A DNA stretch of 14,410 bases from positions 1 through 14,410 of the forward strand of contig JAJZIF010000044.1 in the NCBI GenBank assembly GCA_021810735.1. Direction: 5' to 3'. The translations under genes were made by a program, and so were the position numbers. Of this stretch, positions 7,455 to 14,410 are shown piece by piece (position 1 is the stretch's first letter; the number at the start of each line of letters is the position of its first letter). The notes beneath the pieces are model-generated. The model had not been told where the DNA came from and searched no databases. It saw only the letters and a list, made by a program, of their open reading frames with translations. The DNA is from Acidobacteriota bacterium (GTDB lineage Bacteria; Acidobacteriota; Terriglobia; Terriglobales; Acidobacteriaceae).

Positions 7455-8687
7455 TTGAGCGAAATCGATCCAAAGAAAAGCTATTTGCGGCGTGGCAATC
7501 TCATCAGTGCTGCCATCGTCCTCGGCGCAATCGTGAGCGGGGTCTTTGTCGCTCGCGCCATAACTCTGTACCCCAGGACAGATGACGCTGAAGTGGTGGC
7601 GAACTTTATCGGGATGGCCCCTCTGGTGGAAGGCCCGGTGGTAGAACTGCCCGTACACGACAACGAGTTCGTCAAAAAGGGAACACTGCTGTACAAGATC
7701 GACGACCGGCCATATCTCTACGCGTTGCAGAATGCTCTGGCCGCGCAGTCGCAATTGGAAGGCGAGATTGAAAACGAGTCGCGCCGCATTGCCGCCCGTG
7801 TCAGCCGGGTGGACATCGCTCATGCAGGAGCCGAGAGTGCCCGCGCAAATGAGGTCCGGGCCGAGGATGAAATCAAGGTCAGCGAGGCGGCCATCCTGCA
7901 GGCGCAGGCGGCTCTGGCCCAGAGCAAAGCGGAGTCGGAATATGCCACTGGCAATTTGCATCGCATCGAACCTCTGCTCGCCAAGGAATTCGTGACTCCC
8001 GATCAGGTGCAGCGCGCCCGGACCCTGGCAGACGCCAAAATTGCAGCTGTGCAAAAAGCCGAGTCGCAGCTCGAATTGGCAAAAGCGAAGTTGATGTCTG
8101 CAACTGCGCAGAAAGAGCAGGCCATCGCCCAGCTGGCACAGAGTCAGGCGCAAATTGCCGAGTCCCAACATGCTGTCACCGTTCTTGCACCATTGCTCGC
8201 CGAGAGGGAGAGCCGGGCGGCGGCCGTTCGGCTGGCCCGGTACAACTACGAACAGTGCAGCGTGGTGGCTCCTTTCGATGCGCGCGTGACGAACCTTACG
8301 ATCTCCGAAGGACAATACGCGAAAGTCGGCCAGCAGCTCTTCAGCTTGATTGACACACGCACCTGGTGGGTGCTGGCGAATTATCGCGAGACGCAACTCT
8401 CTCACGTTCGGCCCGGCATGCAGGCGGACATTTATCTTATGTCGGACTCGGACGCGAAACTGAGAGGAGTGGTCGAAAGCACCGGATATGGAGTGATTCC
8501 AGACCCGGATGTTGTAGGTAAGCTGGCGTCTGGACTGCCCGACGTGCAACGTACCTTGAACTGGGTCCGCCTGGCATCGCGCTATCCGGTTCGCATTCGG
8601 GTCCTCAATCCTCCCCCCGGAATGCTGCGTGTCGGACAGGTTGCAATCGTAGTGATGCGCTCGCAAGCCTCCAATCGCCGGGACTAG
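7455..8687 (+). CDS. mdtN: MdtN-type periplasmic adaptor (HlyD/EmrA superfamily)
   Basis: A predicted 410-residue adaptor linking the inner-membrane FUSC protein to the outer-membrane channel. It starts at TTG with GGTGAGG 8 nt upstream. A single transmembrane anchor lies at about 16-36. A barrel-sandwich half follows (VEGPVVELPVHDNEFVKKG, YKIDDRPY), then a long alanine/glutamine-rich coiled-coil hairpin at about 95-270, and the second lipoyl half (CSVVAPFDARVTNL). The C-terminal part, with FSLIDTRTWWVLANYRET, YLMSDSDAKLRGVVES, GYGVIPDP and LNWVRLASRYPVRIRV, closely resembles E. coli MdtN as I remember it (IDTRHWYVIANFRETDL, RLMSDS, GYGVLPDD, INWVRVAQRFPVKI). This is the best evidence for the MdtNOP assignment. 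It is about 65 residues longer than E. coli MdtN, mainly in the coiled coil. Substrates are unknown; E. coli MdtNOP has been linked to puromycin, acriflavine and sulfa-drug resistance. Confidence 0.9.
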   Translation: MSEIDPKKSYLRRGNLISAAIVLGAIVSGVFVARAITLYPRTDDAEVVANFIGMAPLVEGPVVELPVHDNEFVKKGTLLYKIDDRPYLYALQNALAAQSQLEGEIENESRRIAARVSRVDIAHAGAESARANEVRAEDEIKVSEAAILQAQAALAQSKAESEYATGNLHRIEPLLAKEFVTPDQVQRARTLADAKIAAVQKAESQLELAKAKLMSATAQKEQAIAQLAQSQAQIAESQHAVTVLAPLLAERESRAAAVRLARYNYEQCSVVAPFDARVTNLTISEGQYAKVGQQLFSLIDTRTWWVLANYRETQLSHVRPGMQADIYLMSDSDAKLRGVVESTGYGVIPDPDVVGKLASGLPDVQRTLNWVRLASRYPVRIRVLNPPPGMLRVGQVAIVVMRSQASNRRD

Positions 8688-8690
8688 CCG

Positions 8691-10790
8691 ATGCCGTCAT
8701 CGCGCGATTCAGTGAACCAGACATTCTCTCGCATCGAGCAGATGATTCGGGCCGAACTGGCGCTGTATCCAGGTAGAGCTTCGCTGATTTTCCGGATTGT
8801 GCTTGCCTGCACGCTGGTCATGGTTCTGGTCATGGTTTTTCGGATGCCAGGAGCCGCTCTTGGAGCGTATTATCCGCTCCTTTTGTCCCGCACTAGTCCT
8901 CGTCATACGGCCAGAGCCGCATTTCTGACCGGATCGGCCTGCACGCTGGCCACCATGGAAGTCCTGCTAGGAGCCATGCTGTTCGCCGGCTCGCCGTTTC
9001 TGCATTTCGTGTGGGTGGCGGGCAATCTCTTTCTTGTCTTCTATCTGATCAGCGCTCTCAAGCTCTACGACGTGGCACTCGCCTTCGGACTCCTGATCAC
9101 GAATGCGATCACCATCTGGGATATGCCTCTGTCTGGCGAGATGCGCGTCACGCGTACCCTTTTCACATTGCTTTCGATCTTGCTGGGATGCGCGGTTTCG
9201 GTAACCGTCGAATACCTGCTTGCCAATACTCGCGGAGCGGATCCTATCCTGACCGGTATTCGACAGCGCCTGGGATTGACCGCTAGATTTCTGGAGGCAT
9301 ATGCATCGGGCGAAACCGGCCTCGCCTCGCTGAAGACGCAAATTTCACGGTATGCCGCCAGGGGCACAGGAGAGCTTCGCGAGCGGATCGCGCAGTGCAC
9401 CCATGAAACGATGTACAAGGAGCGGCTTTCTGCGGCCGTGGCGCTGTCAGGCCGTCTGATGGAGCTTGCCGCAAATCTCTCGGAATTTGCTCCTCATCCT
9501 AGTGAAGCAGATCGTCTGCGCTGCCAGATGATCGCCGGGAACCTCAATTCGATTGAAGCGAGCCTCTCCAGGGAAGAAGCTCCCGACTGGATTGATCTGC
9601 CTGCGGATTCCGCCGCTTCTCTGCCGACCCTCAGCGAGATTGAGCGAAATGTAGATCTGATAGCGGAGTGCTTCACGAGCGAAGAACAACTGGCCCGCTA
9701 CCACCTGCCTGAGCCGGCGAGAGTGCAAGGACTTCCCATATTTGCAGACGATGCTTGGACCGGACGGCGGCATATCAAGTTTGCTGTGCGAGGCACGCTG
9801 AGCGCCTTGGCCTGCTACATCTTTTATATGAGCGTTGGCTGGACAGGCTTGAGCGCGTCCATCGCAACCTGCATCCTGACCGCGTTGCCAAACACCGGCG
9901 CCGCCCGCCACAAGCAGTTCATGCGTTTCGCGGGAATGTTGCTGGGGGCGTGCGTACTTGGCTTCGGCTCGCAGGCAATCATTCTGCCGCAGATCGATTC
10001 CATCCCCGCGTTCACTCTTCTTTTCGCATCTGTGATCGCGCTGGGGGCATGGATCGGAACCTCCGGCCCACGCATCGCGTATGCGGGAATTCAGATGGTT
10101 CTCGCCTACGATCTCGTCAATCTCAACAGCTTCACGATCAACACTTCTCTGATACCCGCGCGAGATACAGTGCTTGGAATCATCCTGGGGATCGGCGCGA
10201 TGTGGGCGGTATTCGATCACCTTTGGGCGCCTTCATCCACTGCCTCCATGCGATCCATGTTTCTCTCGGTACTGAGGGACGTCGCAAACCTCGATCTTGC
10301 CGAAGACGAGGCCTCATTTCCCGCGCAAGACAAGCGCCTGCTCGCGGAATGCGAACGCATCAATGGCACCTTCGACCAGCTACGCGCCTTGACTGATTTT
10401 GCATTGTTCGAGTCCCAGCCGCGTCCTGAGGAAGAGGTCTATCTTACCCGCTCCATTCGCGCGTTGCAGCCACAGCTCCGGGCATTTCTGCTGGTCAAGG
10501 CTGGCCTGTTGCATCATCGATTGCTGGGCAATGCCTACGAGTCGCCGGAGCTCGTAGCGAGGGTGCAACGGCTGTCGTCGGATATTCTGCTCAATACGGC
10601 TGCGAGAATCGAAGATCGTTCGCAGCAAAGCACGCGGGCGGAGATCCCGGTGGACACTGCTCTGATCTCATCCATGGAAATGCAAAAAGAACGGAGTCAA
10701 GCGGGAAATTGGGACCATGCCGTGATGGAGATGCGGCTCTGCTCCTCACTTCTGCACCTTGCGCATGATCTGCAGGCCGGCGCGTCTTGA
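8691..10790 (+). CDS. mdtO: MdtO-type FUSC-family inner-membrane efflux protein
   Basis: A 699-residue integral membrane protein with the FUSC layout: two transmembrane bundles, each followed by a soluble helical domain. Bundle 1 is at about 25-175 (segments around SLIFRIVLACTLVMVLVMVF, VAGNLFLVFYLISALKLYD and LFTLLSILLGCAVSVTVEYL). A cytoplasmic helical part spans about 185-350. Bundle 2 is at about 358-508 (IKFAVRGTLSALACYIFYM, then GAWIGTSGPR and IAYAGIQMVLAYDLV, ending FDHLWAP). A C-terminal helical domain follows. The GAWIGTSGPR region resembles GAWIATSSER of E. coli MdtO, and the length fits (683 in E. coli). It starts 3 bp after the adaptor stop, so the two are almost certainly cotranscribed. 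AaeB-type aromatic-acid exporters share the fold, but the MdtN-like adaptor and YtcA neighbours favour MdtO. Confidence 0.9.
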   Translation: MPSSRDSVNQTFSRIEQMIRAELALYPGRASLIFRIVLACTLVMVLVMVFRMPGAALGAYYPLLLSRTSPRHTARAAFLTGSACTLATMEVLLGAMLFAGSPFLHFVWVAGNLFLVFYLISALKLYDVALAFGLLITNAITIWDMPLSGEMRVTRTLFTLLSILLGCAVSVTVEYLLANTRGADPILTGIRQRLGLTARFLEAYASGETGLASLKTQISRYAARGTGELRERIAQCTHETMYKERLSAAVALSGRLMELAANLSEFAPHPSEADRLRCQMIAGNLNSIEASLSREEAPDWIDLPADSAASLPTLSEIERNVDLIAECFTSEEQLARYHLPEPARVQGLPIFADDAWTGRRHIKFAVRGTLSALACYIFYMSVGWTGLSASIATCILTALPNTGAARHKQFMRFAGMLLGACVLGFGSQAIILPQIDSIPAFTLLFASVIALGAWIGTSGPRIAYAGIQMVLAYDLVNLNSFTINTSLIPARDTVLGIILGIGAMWAVFDHLWAPSSTASMRSMFLSVLRDVANLDLAEDEASFPAQDKRLLAECERINGTFDQLRALTDFALFESQPRPEEEVYLTRSIRALQPQLRAFLLVKAGLLHHRLLGNAYESPELVARVQRLSSDILLNTAARIEDRSQQSTRAEIPVDTALISSMEMQKERSQAGNWDHAVMEMRLCSSLLHLAHDLQAGAS

Positions 10791-10843
10791 GAGTTCTTGC
10801 CTGCTGGACTGTGCGCATGTCAAGCGATTCAGTTGCGGCAAAA

Positions 10844-11515
10844 TCAACGCTTCACGTCGAGATCGAGACCGAACTCTGCTTTTCTCTCAAGGACAATTCG
10901 CACGAGTTGACTTCTACTCCGAACCCCTGTTTTCTGAAAAAGCTGTTGTAGAACCGCTTTTACATAACCCTCGGAGAACTTGAGGTTGGAGGCAATCTCT
11001 TTGTTGGTCAATCCCTCGAAGACCCCTCTTAAAACGGACTGCTCGCGCTCGTTCAGCATGGGGTTGCTCTGAGGAATTAACTGGCGGGAGTTTGCCACGG
11101 CAATCAGCGATTGCACGGAGGTAGCGTCTAACCATATTTCACCTTGAAACACCTTGTGGATGGCCGCAATCAGCATGCCAGGAGGATTATGTTTCAGGAA
11201 GATACCTGCCACTCCCCTTTGAAGCGCGCGCATGATGTCTACGTCGTCCATTCCGGCAGTCACAATGAGGATGCGCCCTTGAAATTCCTGTTGCTTTGCC
11301 AGCTCGATGAAGTCCAGTCCTTGTTCCATTTCCCCAAGATCGAAATCCAGCAGGACGACATCCGGATGGCATTGATCGAGGGCCCTTATCGCCTCCGCGG
11401 CTGAGCGGAAATCTCCCGTCATTTCCATGTCCTTTTCCGCTGCGAGAAGGCGGCCAAGGCTCTCCCGGAACAGACTATGATCGTCCACCAAAAGCAGCCG
11501 TATTTTCTGTTCCAT
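10844..11515 (-). CDS. NarL/LuxR-type response regulator
   Basis: A predicted 223-residue transcription factor. The receiver (about 5-122) has the full phosphorylation set: Asp 11/12 (LVDDH), acceptor Asp 57 (LLDFDLG), Thr 86 (IVTAG) and Lys 108 (FLKHN). The LuxR-type helix-turn-helix is at about 154-210 (LNEREQSVLRGVFEGLTNKEIA, SEGYVKAVLQQLFQKTGV). The ATG at 11515 gives the usual receiver N-terminus (MEQKIRLLLVDDH). In-frame alternatives are ATG at 11521 and 11533 and TTG at 11557. None of the ATGs has a clear Shine-Dalgarno sequence; the TTG has AAGGAG 9 nt upstream. With the chosen start it overlaps the kinase 3' end by 41 nt, pointing to translational coupling and a cognate pair. It ends 53 bp from the convergent MdtO-like gene; no clear terminator was seen there. 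Confidence 0.9.
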   Translation of the reverse strand: MEQKIRLLLVDDHSLFRESLGRLLAAEKDMEMTGDFRSAAEAIRALDQCHPDVVLLDFDLGEMEQGLDFIELAKQQEFQGRILIVTAGMDDVDIMRALQRGVAGIFLKHNPPGMLIAAIHKVFQGEIWLDATSVQSLIAVANSRQLIPQSNPMLNEREQSVLRGVFEGLTNKEIASNLKFSEGYVKAVLQQLFQKTGVRSRSQLVRIVLERKAEFGLDLDVKR

Positions 11516-12908
11516 AATCATGTTCAAATCCATTACTGGCCGGGGACAGTTCCACAACGAAGGTAGCTCCTTCGTTGCTTGGCTGATGCCACAGGTTTCC
11601 TCTAAAGGACCGCATCAACGCGCGGGAGAGATATAAACCAAGTCCGCTGGCGCGTGCTTTCTCCTGAAAGGGACGGAACAACAACTCGGGGTGTTTGACT
11701 CCGCTTCCATTATCTACGACATGAATCAGGACACGTTCCGGTTGCGCATGTGCCTTGATGGATATGCTCCCTTGTGTTTTTGATTCCAGGGACCGTTCGC
11801 TGTTCTTGATGAGATTTAAAAACACTTGCATCAGGCTTTGGCGATCCGCCCACACCGCCGGCAGGTTTGGTTCAATCTCCCAATGCGCATCAATCTGCTT
11901 TTCACGAAGAGCCGGACTGAGCATAATTCTCAGCTCTTCGAGAAATGCCTCGATATTCAAACTGACAAACTGATTTGTTGTCTGGCGAAGCTCCATGGAG
12001 GCTATTTTTTCGAGTGCAAGGACGAGAGTTCCAAGTGCTTCAAAGTCCTGGTTATGGGCCAGATGTTCACAACGAGCTAGATTGTCATACACAACCGCAA
12101 TGGCCCCGCAGACATTTCGAACCTCGTGGGAGACAGCGCCGACCAGAATGCGAGACGCTGCCAGTAACTGATGTAAGCCCGCTTCCTCGCGATCTCTGAA
12201 TTCCTCCGAGCTATCGATCACGAGAGCCGCCAGGCGGGGCCCGGAACTTGTCGCATAGGTTGAAAACCAAATGTCCGCAATAAAGACATCGCCGCCTTCA
12301 CGATGCCCAGTACATTGCATGACCGTACGAAACGAGTGCTGCTTGTCGCGCATGGCGGGAACGTTGATCAGTGAAGGCAGATACGTATGAATGAGCCGGC
12401 CTGGCAGGTCATGCGAGGACAGATTGAACAACCTGTGGGCCGCATCGTTTGCCAGGAGGATTGAGCCTTCCGCGTTGGCGGTCAAAATGGCAATCGGACT
12501 ACTCTCAATGAGTATTTTCAACTGTTCCTCGGCATCCCGCCGGGCCTGGTTTTCGCTCTCGATTTGTTGAATATGGATCGCCGAAGCCTGTCGACTCAAA
12601 ACCATATTGCGCGCAAAGAGCCCGGCGCCGAAGAAGGCGGAAAAATATAGAACATCTCGCGGAATGCCTGACTGCAGAGACCAGCGAAACCCATCAAACA
12701 TCTCGGCCAGCACCATACATCCGGACGAGAGTATGGCCAGTTGCCAGGGGTTTAGTACACCGCCTGCAAGAACCAACGGCAATAGATAAAGAAACCCGAG
12801 CGGAACATGTACTTCCACTTTCCAGTCGATCAAAGCGATCAAGAAGATCAGCAGACAAGATTGGATGAGAGCGGCCTTGCGGCCAACGCGGCCAAATAAC
12901 AATTTCAT
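11475..12908 (-). CDS. Membrane PAS sensor histidine kinase
   Basis: A predicted 477-residue kinase starting at the ATG at 12908 (MKLLFGRVGRK). The frame is open to 13103, but that extension would translate the promoter and operator-like repeats. About four hydrophobic segments occupy residues 12-105, with almost no periplasmic loop, so sensing may be in the membrane or cytoplasm. A short coiled coil leads to a PAS domain at about 130-235 (IESSPIAILTANAEGSILLAN). The phospho-accepting His 261 is in SHEVRNVCGAI. The ATPase has N-box NLIKNSERSL (Asn 369), G1 DNGSGV (Asp 399), an F-box-like LLFRPFQEK and G2 ASGLGLYLS (from 420). The core is complete. It overlaps the response-regulator gene and is divergent from the RND operon, suggesting control of that pump. 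The H-box looks HisKA-like, not the HisKA_3 type more common with NarL regulators. Confidence 0.88.
   Translation of the reverse strand: MKLLFGRVGRKAALIQSCLLIFLIALIDWKVEVHVPLGFLYLLPLVLAGGVLNPWQLAILSSGCMVLAEMFDGFRWSLQSGIPRDVLYFSAFFGAGLFARNMVLSRQASAIHIQQIESENQARRDAEEQLKILIESSPIAILTANAEGSILLANDAAHRLFNLSSHDLPGRLIHTYLPSLINVPAMRDKQHSFRTVMQCTGHREGGDVFIADIWFSTYATSSGPRLAALVIDSSEEFRDREEAGLHQLLAASRILVGAVSHEVRNVCGAIAVVYDNLARCEHLAHNQDFEALGTLVLALEKIASMELRQTTNQFVSLNIEAFLEELRIMLSPALREKQIDAHWEIEPNLPAVWADRQSLMQVFLNLIKNSERSLESKTQGSISIKAHAQPERVLIHVVDNGSGVKHPELLFRPFQEKARASGLGLYLSRALMRSFRGNLWHQPSNEGATFVVELSPASNGFEHDYGTENTAAFGGRS
11555..11577 (-). repeat. Perfect 9-bp inverted repeat (hairpin) at the kinase/regulator junction
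   Basis: On the - strand CAACGAAGG and CCTTCGTTG (11555-11563 and 11569-11577 in window coordinates) flank a 5-nt loop. The hairpin lies in the kinase 3' coding end, about 40 nt before the regulator ATG at 11515, and includes an AAGGAG. It could modulate regulator translation or mRNA stability. Its function is inferred and codon constraint could produce it. Confidence 0.4.
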
Positions 12909-12927
12909 AAAGCATCCATAGGAGTCC

Positions 12928-12956
12928 CGTATACAGCGTACCCCTTCAACAGCCAA
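12928..12956 (-). promoter_or_regulatory. Sigma-70-like promoter of the kinase/regulator operon
   Basis: On the - strand a -35 element TTGGCT (12951-12956) is separated by exactly 17 bp from a -10 element TATACG (12928-12933), preceded by TG. The expected transcription start, about 12921, gives a leader of roughly 12 nt to the ATG at 12908. The -35 is imperfect, consistent with a promoter helped by an activator. The direct repeats begin 10 bp upstream. Confidence 0.5.
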
Positions 12957-12966
12957 CACAGGCGCC

Positions 12967-13021
12967 GGCCGAAAGATAGTGCCGCACTGGCCGAAAGATA
13001 GCCTTGCACTGGCCGAAAGAT
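12967..13021. repeat. Three direct repeats at 22-bp period, candidate activator array
   Basis: The 11-mer GGCCGAAAGAT occurs at 12967-12977, 12989-12999 and 13011-13021, each exactly 22 bp apart (about two helical turns). The spacer copies are also related: the two full units both end in GCACT. The first spacer (12978-12988) is itself a small palindrome, AGTGC-C-GCACT. The array ends 10 bp upstream of the predicted -35 of the kinase gene and about 90 bp before the predicted RND promoter, so it could serve either direction. Helically phased tandem sites suggest cooperative binding on one face of the DNA. Confidence 0.65.
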
Positions 13022-13135
13022 GCTGCTTGGCGCCATCGGCCTCCCGGTAAACTTTCTTAAGCCATCTGATAGTTGCGTCTGCGGCAGAGGCATCCATCGG
13101 CAAACTAACCGAGACGTTCGTGTTTTAAGGATTCA

Positions 13136-13141
13136 TACAAT
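13136..13141 (+). promoter_or_regulatory. Candidate -10 element for the RND operon
   Basis: TACAAT matches the sigma-70 -10 consensus at five of six positions, 62 bp before the adaptor ATG. The -35 position (GACGTT at 17 bp spacing) is poor, as expected if an activator is needed. The rest of the 295-bp divergent region holds the repeats, the kinase promoter and the leader hairpin. Confidence 0.35.
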
Positions 13142-13176
13142 TCAACATGCCCTTTGTGGAGCAAGTGCTTTATTTG

Positions 13177-13191
13177 CGGGCGATGCGCCCG
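13177..13191 (+). promoter_or_regulatory. GC-rich leader hairpin next to the RND adaptor ribosome binding site
   Basis: CGGGCG and CGCCCG form a perfect 6-bp stem with an ATG triloop. The stem ends at the first base of GTGAGG (13191-13196), whose GAGG core sits 7 nt before the ATG at 13204. It may limit ribosome access or stabilise the 5' end. The role is inferred; the stem is visible. Confidence 0.35.
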
Positions 13192-13203
13192 TGAGGTCTT
13201 CGA

Positions 13204-14349
13204 ATGAAACACAACTTGCGGCTGCATGTCCTTGGCGGGCTAATCCTGTGCTGCCTTCTTCTGAATGGATGTGGCAAAAAGTTCAAGGCGTCCGACGGAG
13301 CTCCTTCCAGCGGACAGCAGGTCGTTGAAACTGGCGATGCCAGCCTGATTACCGTCAATCAGGCGGACCAGTTGCCGTTAACCGCAGCAAGTCAGATAGT
13401 TGTTCCAGCACAGTTGAATGTGACGGGTGCGGTGACTCCCGATATTGCACGAGAGGTTCCGGCCATTTCGCTGGCGAGTGGTCGTATCGTCGACATCAAG
13501 GCCCGCCTGGATGACAACGTGAAAAAGGGCCAGTTGCTTCTGCGGGTGCAAAGCACTGACGCGACGAATGCCTTTGATGCTTATTTAAAGGCGGTGAATG
13601 ACGAGCAGCTTGCCAACAAGACATATACGCGCACGAAAGATCTCTATACGCATGGTGCGGTGCCACTCAGCCAGCTGGAGCCGGCTGAGGACGCAGAGAA
13701 AGATGCTAGAGCCGATCTCACCGCTGCGGAAGAGCAACTGAAAACCCTCGGCGTCGATAAGAACCATCCTTCAAGCATTGTCAATGTTTACGCGCCTGTC
13801 ACCGGGGTGATCGTCGCACAAAACGTAACGAATGCCGCAGCTGCGGGAGTCACTTATGCGGGAACGTCCACCCTTTTCACCGTCGCCGATCTTTCTACCG
13901 TCTGGGTTATGACCGATGTTTATGAAAACGATATTCCCAAGATTCACCTTGGAGAAAAAGCAAAGATCCGGCTGAATGCGTATCCCGGAAAAGTACTGAC
14001 CGGCCGTATCAGCGACATTGGCCCGGTACTCGATCCCAGTATTCGTACCGCCAAGGTCCGTATCGAGCTTCGCAATCCAGGAATTCTCAAACTGGGGATG
14101 TTTGTCACCGCCACGTTTGAGAGCAAGACGAAGAAGGCGTTCGCGGTCATTCCCGCTTCCGCAATTTTGCATCTTCATGACCGCGATTGGGTCTTTGTTC
14201 CCGCGGGCGAAAAGCAATTCCGGCGCATTGAAGTGGATGGCGGGGACATGCTGCCAGGGAGCAAGCAGCAGATTCTTTCCGGGATCGCACCTGGACAGAA
14301 GGTGGTCTCCAACGCACTCGACCTGGAAGCGATGCTGGAAACGCAATGA
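13204..14349 (+). CDS. RND efflux periplasmic adaptor lipoprotein (CzcB/CusB-like)
   Basis: A 381-residue adaptor. It starts at ATG with GAGG 7 nt upstream. The signal peptide ends in a good lipobox (LLLNGC, Cys 23), so it is probably anchored to a membrane by lipid. The body has the expected order: a barrel-sandwich half (SGRIVDIKARLDDNVKKGQLL, about 97-117), a short coiled-coil hairpin (about 125-180, with DLYTHGAVPLSQLEPAEDAEKDA-type sequence), the second half (VYAPVTGVIVAQNV), a beta-barrel (VWVMTDVYENDIPKIHLGEKAKIRLNAYPG-like region, about 238-300) and a membrane-proximal domain. The N-terminal PAQLNVTGAVTPD is typical of CzcB-like adaptors. It overlaps the pump gene by 4 bp. No metal-binding Met- or His-rich N-terminal cluster is visible, so a metal substrate cannot be claimed. 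It is divergent from the two-component pair. Confidence 0.9.
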   Translation: MKHNLRLHVLGGLILCCLLLNGCGKKFKASDGAPSSGQQVVETGDASLITVNQADQLPLTAASQIVVPAQLNVTGAVTPDIAREVPAISLASGRIVDIKARLDDNVKKGQLLLRVQSTDATNAFDAYLKAVNDEQLANKTYTRTKDLYTHGAVPLSQLEPAEDAEKDARADLTAAEEQLKTLGVDKNHPSSIVNVYAPVTGVIVAQNVTNAAAAGVTYAGTSTLFTVADLSTVWVMTDVYENDIPKIHLGEKAKIRLNAYPGKVLTGRISDIGPVLDPSIRTAKVRIELRNPGILKLGMFVTATFESKTKKAFAVIPASAILHLHDRDWVFVPAGEKQFRRIEVDGGDMLPGSKQQILSGIAPGQKVVSNALDLEAMLETQ

Positions 14350-14410
14350 TTCGCAGAATCGTAGATTTCTCGCTGCAGAACCGATTCCTCGTCCTGGCGA
14401 TCGCGATATT
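14346..14410 (+). CDS. HME-RND efflux pump, CzcA/CusA-type (3' truncated by the window)
   Basis: Only the first 21 complete codons are present. They begin MIRRIVDFSLQNRFLVLAIA, which has the cytoplasmic helix and first transmembrane segment characteristic of CzcA/CusA-type RND pumps, normally about 1000 residues or longer. The ATG overlaps the adaptor stop (ATGA). The adaptor immediately upstream supports the family. The substrate cannot be judged from this fragment. Confidence 0.75.
   Translation, partial: MIRRIVDFSLQNRFLVLAIAI

Noticed and set aside
7413..8666. 417-residue open frame on the - strand
   Set aside because: It is fully antisense to the MdtN-like adaptor, whose domains and E. 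coli-like motifs are clear. The long antisense frame reflects G+C bias.
10791..10843. Terminator between the MdtO-like gene and the response regulator
   Set aside because: AAGCG (10822-10826) can pair with CGCTT (10848-10852), and GTTG with CAAC, but the stem is interrupted and has no T-run.
12989..13008. Sigma-54-like promoter (TGGC ... TTGC) inside the repeats
   Set aside because: The GG and GC elements are about 17 bp apart, not the roughly 10 bp that sigma-54 requires.
12967..13021. CRISPR array
   Set aside because: There are only three 11-bp copies with 11-bp related spacers and no cas genes, which fits operator repeats better.
12909..13103. 65-residue N-terminal extension of the kinase
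   Set aside because: It would translate the predicted promoter and the 22-bp repeats. The sequence is not domain-like, and the ATG at 12908 leads straight into a basic segment and membrane helix.

Overview
The window is dense, chromosomal-type bacterial DNA of moderately high G+C, with short intergenic gaps, frequent 4-bp stop/start overlaps and several GTG/TTG starts. No rRNA, tRNA, insertion sequence or CRISPR array was seen. The gene families (RsbT/RsbX-type partner switching fused to histidine kinases, an MdtNOP-type efflux set with YtcA, a CzcA/CusA-type RND pump) and the coding style suggest a Gram-negative soil-type bacterium. An Acidobacteriota (Terriglobia-like) origin is my best guess from protein style only. 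The TolC-type, periplasmic-adaptor and lipoprotein genes show that the cell has an outer membrane.

Region 1 (2-4450, + strand) is a signalling operon cut by the left edge. It holds an RsbT-like GHKL ATPase fused to a SpoIIE/RsbX PP2C phosphatase (5' truncated), then a hybrid histidine kinase with an extra N-terminal anti-sigma-type ATPase and two C-terminal receivers, then a receiver-PAS-histidine kinase. The genes overlap by 4 and 17 bp. Together they join partner switching (stressosome or sigma-regulator type) to a phosphorelay, but none carries a DNA-binding output. The output and the STAS partners probably lie left of the window or elsewhere.

Region 2 (4451-10790) is a multidrug-efflux locus. 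An AraC-family regulator (- strand) is divergent from a four-gene operon: a TolC/MdtP-like outer-membrane channel, a small YtcA-family lipoprotein, an MdtN-like adaptor and an MdtO-like FUSC inner-membrane protein. The adaptor C-terminus resembles E. coli MdtN closely. The 147-bp divergent gap contains a small inverted repeat that could be an operator.

Region 3 (10844-14410) has a two-component pair on the - strand: a membrane PAS histidine kinase and a NarL/LuxR-type response regulator that overlaps its 3' end. The pair is divergent from a CzcB/CusB-like lipoprotein adaptor and the start of a CzcA/CusA-type RND pump, which runs off the right edge. The 295-bp divergent region holds the clearest non-coding signal in the window: three copies of an 11-bp motif at an exact 22-bp period, placed just upstream of a good sigma-70-like promoter for the kinase gene. 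This looks like an activator-binding array. The simplest model is that the two-component system controls the RND pump and possibly itself.
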